Part shown: positions 5,823-13,010 of the stretch, piece by piece
Layout: every line of letters begins with the position of its first letter
How positions within the stretch are numbered: the first letter of the stretch is position 1
NCBI GenBank assembly: GCA_937949585.1
Contig: CALEDW010000308.1
Location: 1 to 22,505 of the forward strand
DNA from: an uncultured Acidimicrobiia bacterium
GTDB lineage: Bacteria; Actinomycetota; Acidimicrobiia; IMCC26256; CALEDW01
Direction of reading: 5' to 3'
DNA: 22,505 bases
Program-made: the position numbers and the translations under genes
The notes under the pieces: model-generated
Seen by the model: the letters and a program-made list of their open reading frames with translations, nothing else
Databases searched by the model: none
Told to the model about the DNA's origin: nothing

Positions 5823-7637
5823 ATGACCGTCACTGCGGCGCAGGAGGGTGCGGAGATCGCGGCACTGGTCGCAGGCCGGACCGTCCCCATCCAGTTCCGG
5901 GAGACCGTCGCCTCCCGCGGCGCGGCGACGGCGCTGCGGTGGAAGGACGGCGAGGACTGGGCGTCCTGGACGTGGGCGGAGTACGCCGATCGGGCCTGTC
6001 GGGTGGCGGCGGGCCTCGAGGCCCTCGGGGTGCGTCCCGGCGACCGGGTGGTGCTGATGCTGCGCAACCGCCCCGAGTTCCACGTCGCCGACGTGGGGGT
6101 GATGCTGGCCGGGGCCACGCCGATCTCGATCTACAACTCCTCCTCGCCCGAGCAGGTCGCCTACCTCGCCGGCCACTGCCACGCCCGGCTTGCGATCGTC
6201 GACGACGCGTTCCTGGGCCGCCTGCTGCAGGTGCGGGACCGGCTCCCCGAGCTCGTCGGGGTGGTCGTGGTCGGCGAGTCCGACCCGGTCCCCGACGGCG
6301 TGGAGACTTTCTCGGCGTTGCTCGCCCACGCACCGGTCGACCTCGCGGTGGCCTCGGAGCGGGTCGACCCGGACACGCTGGCCACGGTGATCTACACGTC
6401 GGGCACCACCGGCCCACCGAAAGGCGTGATGCTCGATCACGCCAACATCTGCTGGACCGTGGAGAGCCTGCGGCGCTGCCTGGCCGAGATGGATCCCACC
6501 GGCCGGCGCCTGGTCTCCTACCTGCCGATGGCCCACATCGCGGAGCGGATGGTCACCCACTACCAAGGGGTGACCTTCGGGTTCGAGGTGACCACCTGCC
6601 CCGACCCCGGCCAGGTGGCGCAGTACCTGCCGGCGGTGCGCCCGGAGATCTTCTTCGCCGTGCCGCGCGTGTGGGAGAAGATGCACGCGGGCATCCTGGC
6701 GATGGTCTCGGCCGATCCCGAGCGCAAGGCGCAGCTCGACGCCGCCATCGAAGTGGGGCTGCGACGCTCGGATCACGTCGCCCGGGGAGAGGACCTGCCC
6801 GGCGACCTGCAGCGGGCGTGGGAGGAGGCCGACGCCGGGGGGCTGGCCCTGGTCCGTTCCCTGCTCGGACTCGACGCCTGCCTCGCCGCGATCAGCGGGG
6901 CGGCGCCGATCGCCGTGGAGGTGTTCGACTTCTTCCGAGGGCTCGGGATCCCGATCTCGGAGGTCTACGGGCTGAGCGAGACCTCCGGACCGATGACCTG
7001 GGAGCCGTTCCGGATCAAGCCCGGTACCGTCGGTCGGGCGATCCCCGGCTGCGAGGTGCGCGTCGCCGACGACGGGGAGGTCTGCTGCCGGGGCGGCAAC
7101 GTGTTCCGCGGCTACCTCGACGACCCCGAACGGACCGCCGAGGCCCTCGACGAGGACGGCTGGCTGCACTCGGGTGACATCGGCGTCCTCGACGACGAGG
7201 GCTACCTGCGGATCGTCGACCGCAAGAAAGAGCTCATCATCACCGCCGGCGGCAAGAACATCTCGCCGGCCAACCTCGAGGCGGCGCTCAAGGCGGAGGA
7301 GCTCATCGGGCAGGCCTGCGTGGTCGGCGACGGACGCCCCTACGTGGCGGCGCTCATCGTGCTCGATCCCGACGTGGTGCCGGCCTGGGCCGCGGCCCGG
7401 GGGATCGAGGCCACCTCCCTCGCCGAGCTCGCCGAGCATCCCGAGGTGCGGGCGGAGGTGGAGCGCGAGGTCGCCCGCGCCAACGAACGGTTCTCCAACG
7501 TGGAACGGGTGAAGCGCTTCACGATCCTGCACGCCGAATGGCTCCCCGACTCCGAGGAGCTGACCCCGACGATGAAGCTCAAGCGGCGGGGGATCCACGC
7601 GAAGTACGCCGAGGAGATCGAGGCCCTCTACGCCTGA
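5823..7637 (+). CDS. Long-chain fatty-acid-CoA ligase (AMP-forming, FadD15-like)
   Basis: A 604-aa AMP-dependent acyl-CoA synthetase that activates fatty acids to acyl-CoA through an acyl-adenylate. The P-loop YTSGTTGPPKG is at residues 191-201. YGLSETSGP supplies the adenine/Mg region, and GWLHSGDIG leads into the hinge Asp and DRKKELIITAGGKNISP, which carries the C-terminal catalytic Lys. The long linker and the 'GGKNISP' form match long-chain ligases of the FadD15/FAA type rather than short-chain acetyl-CoA synthetases. There is no signal peptide or membrane helix, so it is cytoplasmic or peripherally membrane-associated. The start follows GAGGGGGAG. Upstream lies the 353-bp gap with hairpin repeats and a possible operator, suggesting its expression is regulated. 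Confidence 0.93.
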   Translation: MTVTAAQEGAEIAALVAGRTVPIQFRETVASRGAATALRWKDGEDWASWTWAEYADRACRVAAGLEALGVRPGDRVVLMLRNRPEFHVADVGVMLAGATPISIYNSSSPEQVAYLAGHCHARLAIVDDAFLGRLLQVRDRLPELVGVVVVGESDPVPDGVETFSALLAHAPVDLAVASERVDPDTLATVIYTSGTTGPPKGVMLDHANICWTVESLRRCLAEMDPTGRRLVSYLPMAHIAERMVTHYQGVTFGFEVTTCPDPGQVAQYLPAVRPEIFFAVPRVWEKMHAGILAMVSADPERKAQLDAAIEVGLRRSDHVARGEDLPGDLQRAWEEADAGGLALVRSLLGLDACLAAISGAAPIAVEVFDFFRGLGIPISEVYGLSETSGPMTWEPFRIKPGTVGRAIPGCEVRVADDGEVCCRGGNVFRGYLDDPERTAEALDEDGWLHSGDIGVLDDEGYLRIVDRKKELIITAGGKNISPANLEAALKAEELIGQACVVGDGRPYVAALIVLDPDVVPAWAAARGIEATSLAELAEHPEVRAEVEREVARANERFSNVERVKRFTILHAEWLPDSEELTPTMKLKRRGIHAKYAEEIEALYA

Positions 7638-7662
7638 GCCCCCCTCGCCTGGGCCCGGGGCT
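7637..7662. terminator. Weak candidate terminator between converging genes
   Basis: AGCCCC (7637-7642) pairs with GGGGCT (7657-7662) across a 14-base loop, filling most of the 36-bp gap between the ligase stop and the GGDEF-like gene stop. There is no T-tract on either strand. It is listed because a terminator is expected here, not because the signal is strong. Confidence 0.22.
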
Positions 7663-7673
7663 GCCGCTCCCCT

Positions 7674-8441
7674 TCAGTCGCCGGGTGCCACCTCGAGGCG
7701 GTCGCGGCCGGCGGCGCGGGCGGTGGCCAGGGCATCCTCGGCGGCCCGGACGAGTTCACCGGGGCCGAGGGCGTGGGACGGGTAGCAGGCGATCCCCGCC
7801 GAGACGGTGAGGTGCTCGCCGGCCGGACTGCGTTGCAAGGCGCCGCGCACCCGCTCGACGGCCCAGACGGCGCCGGCCTCTGCGGTGTCCTCGAGCACCG
7901 TGGCCACGCCCGCGGTGCCCAGGCGGCAGGCGGCGTCGCATTCCCGCAAGGTGGTCCGCACCACCTCGGCGAGCGCGCTCATCGCCTGCTCGGCCGCCTC
8001 CGGGCGTGTTGCGGCGAGTTCATCGATCCCGTCGATGCGCAGGATCGCCACGGACACCGGTTGGAGCCGGCGGCGGGCGGCGGCCACCCGCTGGCGCACG
8101 ATCACCGGGAAGAAGCGCTCGTCCAGCAACGCCGCGCCGGCGTCCCAGCTGCGGTCGGCCGGGTCGGCGCCCGGAGGGTCGACGTGTCGCTCCTCGCTGA
8201 GGGTGGCGCTCAGCGCGGCGAGCTCGCGGCGTAACCGGTCGGAGTGGACCCCGGCCTCGTGCAGGGCGTCGCCGAGACGCCGACGCTCCGCGGCGATAGC
8301 GGCGGCGGTCGTCGCCGCGCCCATCGCGGCGAGGCCCGCCACGATCCCCAACGCCGGTGTCCTGCTCACGGTGGCGGCAAGGCCGGCACCCAGGCCCACG
8401 AGCCCCGCGCCGAGCGCGAGCGTGAGCCTCCGATCGTTCAC
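7674..8441 (-). CDS. Degenerate GGDEF-domain membrane protein
   Basis: A 255-aa protein. Residues 6-25 and 30-50 form two hydrophobic Ala/Gly-rich membrane helices. Residues 52-85 are charged and likely coiled coil, and about 110-252 form a GGDEF-like (diguanylate cyclase fold) domain. The fold is recognisable from VAILRIDGIDEL, the ACRLG-x5-TVLEDT strand pair, and the C-terminal SAGIACYPSHALGPGELVRAAEDALATAR block. The signature itself reads GTAGV (175-179) where GGDEF is expected, and the upstream metal-binding block is changed too. I therefore predict it does not make c-di-GMP and may act as a sensor, scaffold or GTP-binding relic. Its GTG start overlaps the mutase stop (GTGA), so the two are translationally coupled. 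Confidence 0.75.
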   Translation of the reverse strand: MNDRRLTLALGAGLVGLGAGLAATVSRTPALGIVAGLAAMGAATTAAAIAAERRRLGDALHEAGVHSDRLRRELAALSATLSEERHVDPPGADPADRSWDAGAALLDERFFPVIVRQRVAAARRRLQPVSVAILRIDGIDELAATRPEAAEQAMSALAEVVRTTLRECDAACRLGTAGVATVLEDTAEAGAVWAVERVRGALQRSPAGEHLTVSAGIACYPSHALGPGELVRAAEDALATARAAGRDRLEVAPGD

Positions 8442-10462
8442 GGGTGCTGCATCGGCGCCGATGAGGCGTGACTGGAGCGCGTCGATGCCCCGTTGCCGCG
8501 GGACCGCCGGTGCTCGAGGGCGAGCTCCGCCATGTCGGCGACGATGTCGCCGAGTCGGTAGTCGGCGGGCGTGTACACCCGGGCGACGCCGGACCGTTCC
8601 AGGGCCGGGCGGTCGGCCTCGGGGATGATCCCGCCGACCACCACCGGGGCGTCCACCCCCTGGCCGCGCAGGAGCCGGATCGTCTCGGGCACGAGCTCGA
8701 GGTGCGAACCGGACAGGATGGACAGACCGATCACGTCGACGTCCTCATCGCGGGCGGCGGCGGCGATCTCGGCCGGGGTGAGGCGGATCCCCTGGTACAC
8801 GACCTCCATCCCGGCGTCGCGGGCGGCGAGCGCGATCTGCTCGGCGCCGTTCGAGTGCCCGTCGAGGCCGGGCTTGCCGACCAGCACCCGGATCGGCGCC
8901 TCGGTCCCGACGGAGGCGGCGATCCGGGCCCGGACGGCCTGCAGGCCCTCGGGCACCGGGGCGCGCACCCCGCCCAACCCGGTCGGGGCCCGGTACTCCC
9001 CGAACACCTCCCGGAGCGCACCGGCCCACTCGCCCACGGTTCCCCCGGCCCGGGCCAGCTCGATCGAAGGAGGTACCAGGTTGTCGCGGGTCTCGGCCGC
9101 CCGCCGCAGCCGGTCGATCGCCCGTTGCCAGGCGGCCTCGTCGCGGGACCGGCGCCAGGCCCCGATCCGTTCCACCTGCTCCCGCTCGGCTTCGGCGTCG
9201 GGCACGAGGATGGCGGCGCCGCCGGTCCGGTCGGCGAGCAACGGTGAGGGCTCGGTCTCGGTGAAGCAGTTCACCCCGACCACCTTCGTCTCGCCGGTTT
9301 CGACGTGCCGCACCCGCTCCGCGTTGGCGGCCACCAGCCGGGCCTTGATCGGCTCGATCATGGCGAACGCCCCGCCGCCCTCGAGCACCCATTCGAGCTC
9401 CGCCCACGCCGCCTCGCACATCTCGTCGACCTTGCGTTGCACAACCTTCGAGCCCTCGAAGAGGTCGGCGAACTCCAACAGGTCGGTTTCGTAGGCCAGG
9501 ATCTGCTGCATCCGCAGCGACCACTGCTGGTCCCAGGGCCGGGGCAGGCCGAGCGCCTCGTTCCAGCACGGCAGCTGGATGGCCCGGGCGCGGGCATCGC
9601 GGGAGAGGGTGACACCGAGCATCTCCAGCACGATCCGCACGACGTTGTTCTCGGGCTGCGCCTCGGTGAGCCCCAGGGAGTTCACCTGCACCCCGTAACG
9701 GAACCGCCGCAGCTTGGGGTCGTCGACGCCGTAGCGCTCGGCGCAGATGCGGTCCCACAGGCGGGTGAAGGCCCGCATCTTGCACATCTCGGTGATGAAG
9801 CGGATACCCGCATCGACGAAGAACGAGATGCGCCCCACCACGGCCGGGAACTCTTCGGCGGGCACCTGACCCGATTCCCGGACGGCGTCGAGCACCGCGA
9901 TGGCGGTGGCCAGCCCGTAGGCGAGCTCTTGCTCCGGCGTGGCCCCGGCCTCCTGGAGGTGGTACGGGCAGACGTTGATGGGGTTCCAGCGGGGGACGTG
10001 GCGGACGGTGTAGGCGATGAGGTCGACGGTGAGCCGCTTGGAGGGCTCGGGGCCGAAGATGAACGTGCCGCGGCTGAGGTACTCCTTGATGATGTCGTTC
10101 TGTGTGGTACCGGCGAGGCGGGAGACGTCGTCGCCGCGCTCCTCGGCCAGTGCGAGGTAGAGGCCGAGCAGCCAGATCGCCGTGGCGTTGATCGTCATGG
10201 AGGTGTTCATCTCTTCGAGCGGCAACCCCTCGAAGAGGGTCCGCATCTCCCCGAGGTGGGGGACGGGTACGCCCACCTTGCCGACTTCGCCCCGGGCCAT
10301 CGGGTGGTCGGGGTCGTAGCCGGTCTGGGTGGGCAGGTCGAAGGCGATCGACAGCCCGGTCTGCCCCTTGGCGAGGTTCGTTCGGTACAGCTCGTTGCTG
10401 ACCCGGGCCGAGGAATGGCCCGAGTACGTCCGCATCACCCAGGGCCGGTCACGTTCGGTCAT
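8438..10462 (-). CDS. meaA: Ethylmalonyl-CoA mutase (MeaA-type, B12-dependent)
   Basis: A 674-aa single-chain coenzyme-B12 mutase. The catalytic barrel covers about residues 5-490, and the C-terminal B12-binding domain about 520-650 has D-x-H-x-x-G as DGHSNG (534-539, lower-ligand His536), then GLSILSGSH and VGGIIPEAD. Diagnostic MeaA features replace those of methylmalonyl-CoA mutase: AFDLPTQTGYD in place of AFDLATHRGYD, GLPRPWDQQWSLRMQQILAYE, and GKPGLDGHSNGAEQI in the B12 domain. Known MeaA enzymes convert (2R)-ethylmalonyl-CoA to (2S)-methylsuccinyl-CoA in the ethylmalonyl-CoA pathway of acetyl-CoA assimilation. ATG 10462 was chosen because MTERDRPW aligns with the family start and GGGAAGG lies upstream. 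It lies behind a 3-hydroxybutyryl-CoA dehydrogenase gene and overlaps the GGDEF-like gene. A 25-residue Ser/Arg-rich tail is extra. Confidence 0.88.
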   Translation of the reverse strand: MTERDRPWVMRTYSGHSSARVSNELYRTNLAKGQTGLSIAFDLPTQTGYDPDHPMARGEVGKVGVPVPHLGEMRTLFEGLPLEEMNTSMTINATAIWLLGLYLALAEERGDDVSRLAGTTQNDIIKEYLSRGTFIFGPEPSKRLTVDLIAYTVRHVPRWNPINVCPYHLQEAGATPEQELAYGLATAIAVLDAVRESGQVPAEEFPAVVGRISFFVDAGIRFITEMCKMRAFTRLWDRICAERYGVDDPKLRRFRYGVQVNSLGLTEAQPENNVVRIVLEMLGVTLSRDARARAIQLPCWNEALGLPRPWDQQWSLRMQQILAYETDLLEFADLFEGSKVVQRKVDEMCEAAWAELEWVLEGGGAFAMIEPIKARLVAANAERVRHVETGETKVVGVNCFTETEPSPLLADRTGGAAILVPDAEAEREQVERIGAWRRSRDEAAWQRAIDRLRRAAETRDNLVPPSIELARAGGTVGEWAGALREVFGEYRAPTGLGGVRAPVPEGLQAVRARIAASVGTEAPIRVLVGKPGLDGHSNGAEQIALAARDAGMEVVYQGIRLTPAEIAAAARDEDVDVIGLSILSGSHLELVPETIRLLRGQGVDAPVVVGGIIPEADRPALERSGVARVYTPADYRLGDIVADMAELALEHRRSRGNGASTRSSHASSAPMQHP

Positions 10463-10482
10463 CGTGGCCCATCCTTCCCGCC

Positions 10483-10518
10483 CCCGGCGGCGGTCGCCAC
10501 GCGGGCGCCACCGCCGGG
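10483..10518 (-). other. Intercistronic hairpin between dehydrogenase and mutase genes
   Basis: CCCGGCGG (10483-10490) pairs perfectly with CCGCCGGG (10511-10518), with further partial pairing inside. On the minus-strand mRNA the stem begins on the base right after the dehydrogenase stop codon and ends about 20 bases before the mutase start. There is no T-run. It could stabilise the upstream message, partly terminate, or mark a processing site. Confidence 0.4.
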
Positions 10519-11376
10519 TCAGCGGCGGTACTCGTAGAAGCCCTCGCCGCTCTTGCGCCCGAGCCGCTCGGCGCTCACCATCCGCCGCAGCAGCGGCGCG
10601 GGCGCGTAGTTGGGGTCGCGGAACTCGGCGTACAGCGCTTCCAGGATCGCCAGGCTCGTGTCGAGGCCCACGAGGTCGAGCAGCTCCAGGGGGCCCATCG
10701 GGAAGTTGCAGCCCCCCTTCATCGCGGCGTCGATGTCGTCGCGGCTCGCCACCCCGGCCTCCAGCATCTTCACCGCGTTGTTGAGGTACGGGAAGAGCAG
10801 GGCGTTCACGATGAACCCGGCCTGGTCGCGCACCTCCACCGGGGTCTTGCCGCACACCTCGGCGAACGCCCGGGCGGCGGCGATCGTGGCGTCGGAGGTG
10901 GTGATCGCCCGAACCAGCTCCACCAGGGGCATCATCGGTGCCGGGTTGAAGAAGTGGATGCCGCACACCAGGTCGGGCCGGCCGGTCTCCATCGCCATCT
11001 CCACCACCGGCAGCGTGGAGGTGTTGGTGGCCAGGATCGCCCCGTCCCGCACGATCCGGTCGAGCTCGCTGAACAGGTGCTTCTTGGTGGGCAGATCCTC
11101 GACGATCGACTCGATCACCAGGTCGCAGTCGGCGAGCTCCCCGAGATCGGTGACCCCTCGGACCCGGGCCAGGACGGCGCCCCGTTCGGCGTCGTCGAGC
11201 CTGCCCCGTTCCACCTGACGGGCGAGCGACTTCTCCAGCCCGGCGATCATCGCGTCGGCGGTGGCCTGGGCACGGCTGCGCAGTACCACGTCGATCCCGG
11301 CCTTGGCGGCCACCTCGGCGATCCCCGATCCCATGATCCCCGACCCGACGATGCCGAGTCGCTTCACGTTCGTCAC
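10519..11376 (-). CDS. 3-hydroxybutyryl-CoA dehydrogenase
   Basis: A 285-aa soluble NAD(P)-dependent dehydrogenase of the Hbd/FadB2/PaaH family that interconverts acetoacetyl-CoA and 3-hydroxybutyryl-CoA. The Rossmann motif GSGIMGSG (11-18) opens the protein. Catalytic residues are Ser120 in ATNTS, His141 in HFFNP, Asn144 nearby and Glu153 in PLVELV. The C-terminal helical domain ends in the family-typical RLGRKSGEGFYEY. The length matches the usual 280-290 aa. The GTG start is preceded by AGGAGGG (11390-11384) at 7 bases and a TAACCT -10 box at 11409-11404. It is the first gene of a probable operon with the ethylmalonyl-CoA mutase, and its product is two steps upstream of ethylmalonyl-CoA, which supports that pathway assignment. 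Confidence 0.93.
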   Translation of the reverse strand: MTNVKRLGIVGSGIMGSGIAEVAAKAGIDVVLRSRAQATADAMIAGLEKSLARQVERGRLDDAERGAVLARVRGVTDLGELADCDLVIESIVEDLPTKKHLFSELDRIVRDGAILATNTSTLPVVEMAMETGRPDLVCGIHFFNPAPMMPLVELVRAITTSDATIAAARAFAEVCGKTPVEVRDQAGFIVNALLFPYLNNAVKMLEAGVASRDDIDAAMKGGCNFPMGPLELLDLVGLDTSLAILEALYAEFRDPNYAPAPLLRRMVSAERLGRKSGEGFYEYRR

Positions 11377-11403
11377 TTCGCCGCCCTCCTGTCGACGCCG
11401 CGG

Positions 11404-11409
11404 AGGTTA
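11404..11409 (-). promoter_or_regulatory. -10 box of the dehydrogenase-mutase operon
   Basis: TAACCT on the minus strand would start transcription near 11397, leaving a leader of about 20 bases that contains the AGGAGGG ribosome site. No good -35 is visible, as is common in high-GC actinobacteria. Confidence 0.4.
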
Positions 11410-11459
11410 CCGGTCGGTAGCCCGGGGCTGCCAGCGCCGGTCGAGGCAGGTCGGACGCG

Positions 11460-11465
11460 TAGTGT
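11460..11465 (+). promoter_or_regulatory. -10 box of a probable leaderless promoter
   Basis: TAGTGT ends 6 bases before ATG 11472, and no Shine-Dalgarno is present. Together with the minus-strand TAACCT box it defines a 95-bp divergent promoter region. Confidence 0.5.
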
Positions 11466-11471
11466 TCGGCC

Positions 11472-12215
11472 ATGCGGGAGATCCGGGGCACCCTGGCGCT
11501 CATCGGCGGGGGGGAGTGGGTCGGGGCCGGCCCGTCGCTGGTTGCCGAGCTCGCCCGCCGCGCCCTGCCGCCCGACGGTCGCGCCGACGCCGCGGTGGGG
11601 CGCGACCTCGTCCTGCTGCCGACCGCCTCGGCGTTCGAACATCCGGAGCGGGTCGTCTCCCGGGCCCGGGCGGCGCTGGAACCGCTGGGGATGGGCGTGC
11701 GGGCGGTACCGGTGATCCAGCGGGCCGAGGCCTCGGCGCCGGCGCACGTCGAAACGGTCCGGAAGGCCCGGTTCCTGTTCGTCGCCGACGGGTCGCCGCT
11801 GCACCTGCGCAGCGTGCTGAAGGGCTCGCCGCTGCTGGAGGCGATGCTCGATGCGTACCGGCAGGGCGCGCTGGTTGCGGCGAGCGGCGCCGGCGCCAGC
11901 GTGCTGTGCGACCCCATGGTCGATCCCCGGGGCGGGGCCTACACCGTGGGGCTCGGCTTCGTGGAGGGCCTGGCCGCGTTCCCGTACCACGGCACCGCCG
12001 CCGACCACCTGCGGGAACGCTCCCTCGACCTGCTGCCGGCCGGCGCCTACCTGGTGGGGATCGACGAGGCGACCGCCCTGGTGCGCGAGCCCCACGGGCG
12101 GTGGACGGTGCTCGGCGCCGGGCGGGTGACCGTTTACGGGGCGGACGACGCCGGGGCGGTGGTGGAGCTCGGCTCGTTCGGGGCGGACTCGGAGATCTCG
12201 ATCTTGAAGATGTAG
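11472..12215 (+). CDS. Peptidase S51/cyanophycinase-like protein lacking the nucleophile Ser
   Basis: A 247-aa protein with the class I glutamine-amidotransferase-like fold of the S51 family (dipeptidase E, cyanophycinase). Recognisable blocks are the N-terminal LALIGGGEW, LLPTASAFE (48-56), FLFVADGSPLHL (101-112), and the elbow followed by LCDPMVDPRGGAYTVGLGF. In active members the elbow reads G-x-S-A-G-A, with Ser as nucleophile. Here it reads A-S-G-A-G-A (137-142), putting Gly139 in the nucleophile position, with Ser138 one residue early. It may be inactive or have another function. The start is fixed by the leaderless promoter. Its last 82 bp are antisense to the end of the cyclophilin gene. 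I cannot assign a substrate. Confidence 0.8.
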   Translation: MREIRGTLALIGGGEWVGAGPSLVAELARRALPPDGRADAAVGRDLVLLPTASAFEHPERVVSRARAALEPLGMGVRAVPVIQRAEASAPAHVETVRKARFLFVADGSPLHLRSVLKGSPLLEAMLDAYRQGALVAASGAGASVLCDPMVDPRGGAYTVGLGFVEGLAAFPYHGTAADHLRERSLDLLPAGAYLVGIDEATALVREPHGRWTVLGAGRVTVYGADDAGAVVELGSFGADSEISILKM

Positions 12216-12970
12216 AGCGGCCGCGTCGGCGGTCCGTCCCCGCTCTCGGGAGCGAAGGATTCGAGCTTGCGCGCCACGGCCAGGCCGCGGACGACCTTCC
12301 CGAAGCGGGTGTACTGCGCCGGCAAGGTGGTGCCCTGGCGCCCGGTCACGATGAAGAACTGTGACCCGAAGCTGCCGGCGGGGTCGGCACCGGCCTTGGC
12401 GGCGGCGAGCGAACCGACCGGGTATCCGTCGGCAGGCAGCTCGCCGACCACCTGGTAGCCGGGCCCGCCGGTGCCGTCGCCGGCCGGGTCGCCGCCCTGG
12501 ATGACGAAGCCTTTGGCGGCGCGATGCCAGGTCAGGCCGTCGTAGAACCCCTGGCGGGCCAGGTGCACGAAGTTGTTGGTGGCCACCGGCGCCTGCTTCG
12601 GGTCGAGACGGGCGACGATCGTGCCGCAGCTGGTGCGGATCGTCGCCACATACTCCTTGGCGGGATCCAGCGTCTGGGCCGGGGCGGTCTGGTTCACGTC
12701 GGGCCGGTCCCGGCGCGCCGGCTCACGGTCGGTGCAGCGCAGGGCACCGGCCGCCGGTCGACCGCCGCCGCCATCACCCCCGCCCTCACCCCCGCCGTCG
12801 CCGCCTCGCACGATCACCACCACCACGAAGACCACCGCCACCGGCACGAAGACCACCAGGAAGGCCCGGAGTGCCCGGAGCCGGCGCCGGCGCCGCTCGT
12901 GGCGCTCCCGTTCCTGACGGGCGAGCTCCCGGTTCAGACGCTGACGTTCGCGCTTGGCGGCCTTGGACAC
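12134..12970 (-). CDS. Membrane-anchored cyclophilin-type peptidyl-prolyl isomerase
   Basis: A 278-aa protein. Residues 1-36 are very rich in Arg/Lys/Glu and probably coiled coil. Residues 37-54 form a Val-rich transmembrane helix, 57-70 a Gly/Asp linker, and about 105-262 a cyclophilin domain. GFVIQGGDP (154-162) and GSQFFIVTG (202-210) are the classic active-site blocks. The positive N-terminus and single helix predict an inside-out topology with the isomerase domain outside, where it would help secreted proteins fold. The annotated reading frame extends upstream, but GTG 12970 is preferred because TAGACT lies 8 bases before it. It follows the secreted CocE-type hydrolase gene by 40 bp on the same strand. 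A 19-residue Ser/Pro/Thr tail after the conserved end overlaps the S51-like gene. Confidence 0.9.
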   Translation of the reverse strand: MSKAAKRERQRLNRELARQERERHERRRRRLRALRAFLVVFVPVAVVFVVVVIVRGGDGGGEGGGDGGGGRPAAGALRCTDREPARRDRPDVNQTAPAQTLDPAKEYVATIRTSCGTIVARLDPKQAPVATNNFVHLARQGFYDGLTWHRAAKGFVIQGGDPAGDGTGGPGYQVVGELPADGYPVGSLAAAKAGADPAGSFGSQFFIVTGRQGTTLPAQYTRFGKVVRGLAVARKLESFAPESGDGPPTRPLYIFKIEISESAPNEPSSTTAPASSAP

Positions 12971-12978
12971 GGCGGCGA

Positions 12979-12984
12979 AGTCTA
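12979..12984 (-). promoter_or_regulatory. -10 box of a probable leaderless promoter
   Basis: TAGACT on the minus strand ends 8 bases before the GTG at 12970, with no Shine-Dalgarno between. It gives the cyclophilin gene its own promoter within the short gap after the hydrolase gene. Confidence 0.5.
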
Positions 12985-13010
12985 GGGGCGTCGCCCCACC
13001 GGACCTCCCG

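Noticed and set aside
8438..10462. Methylmalonyl-CoA mutase large subunit
   Set aside because: Single-chain layout and the motifs AFDLPTQTGYD and GKPGLDGHSNG match MeaA/ethylmalonyl-CoA mutase; methylmalonyl-CoA mutases have AFDLATHRGYD and normally a paired small subunit.
10463..11917. Extension of the mutase reading frame to an 1159-aa protein
   Set aside because: The extra 485 residues are Arg/Gly-rich, antisense or out of frame to the dehydrogenase gene, and the MeaA family starts at MTERDRPW (10462).
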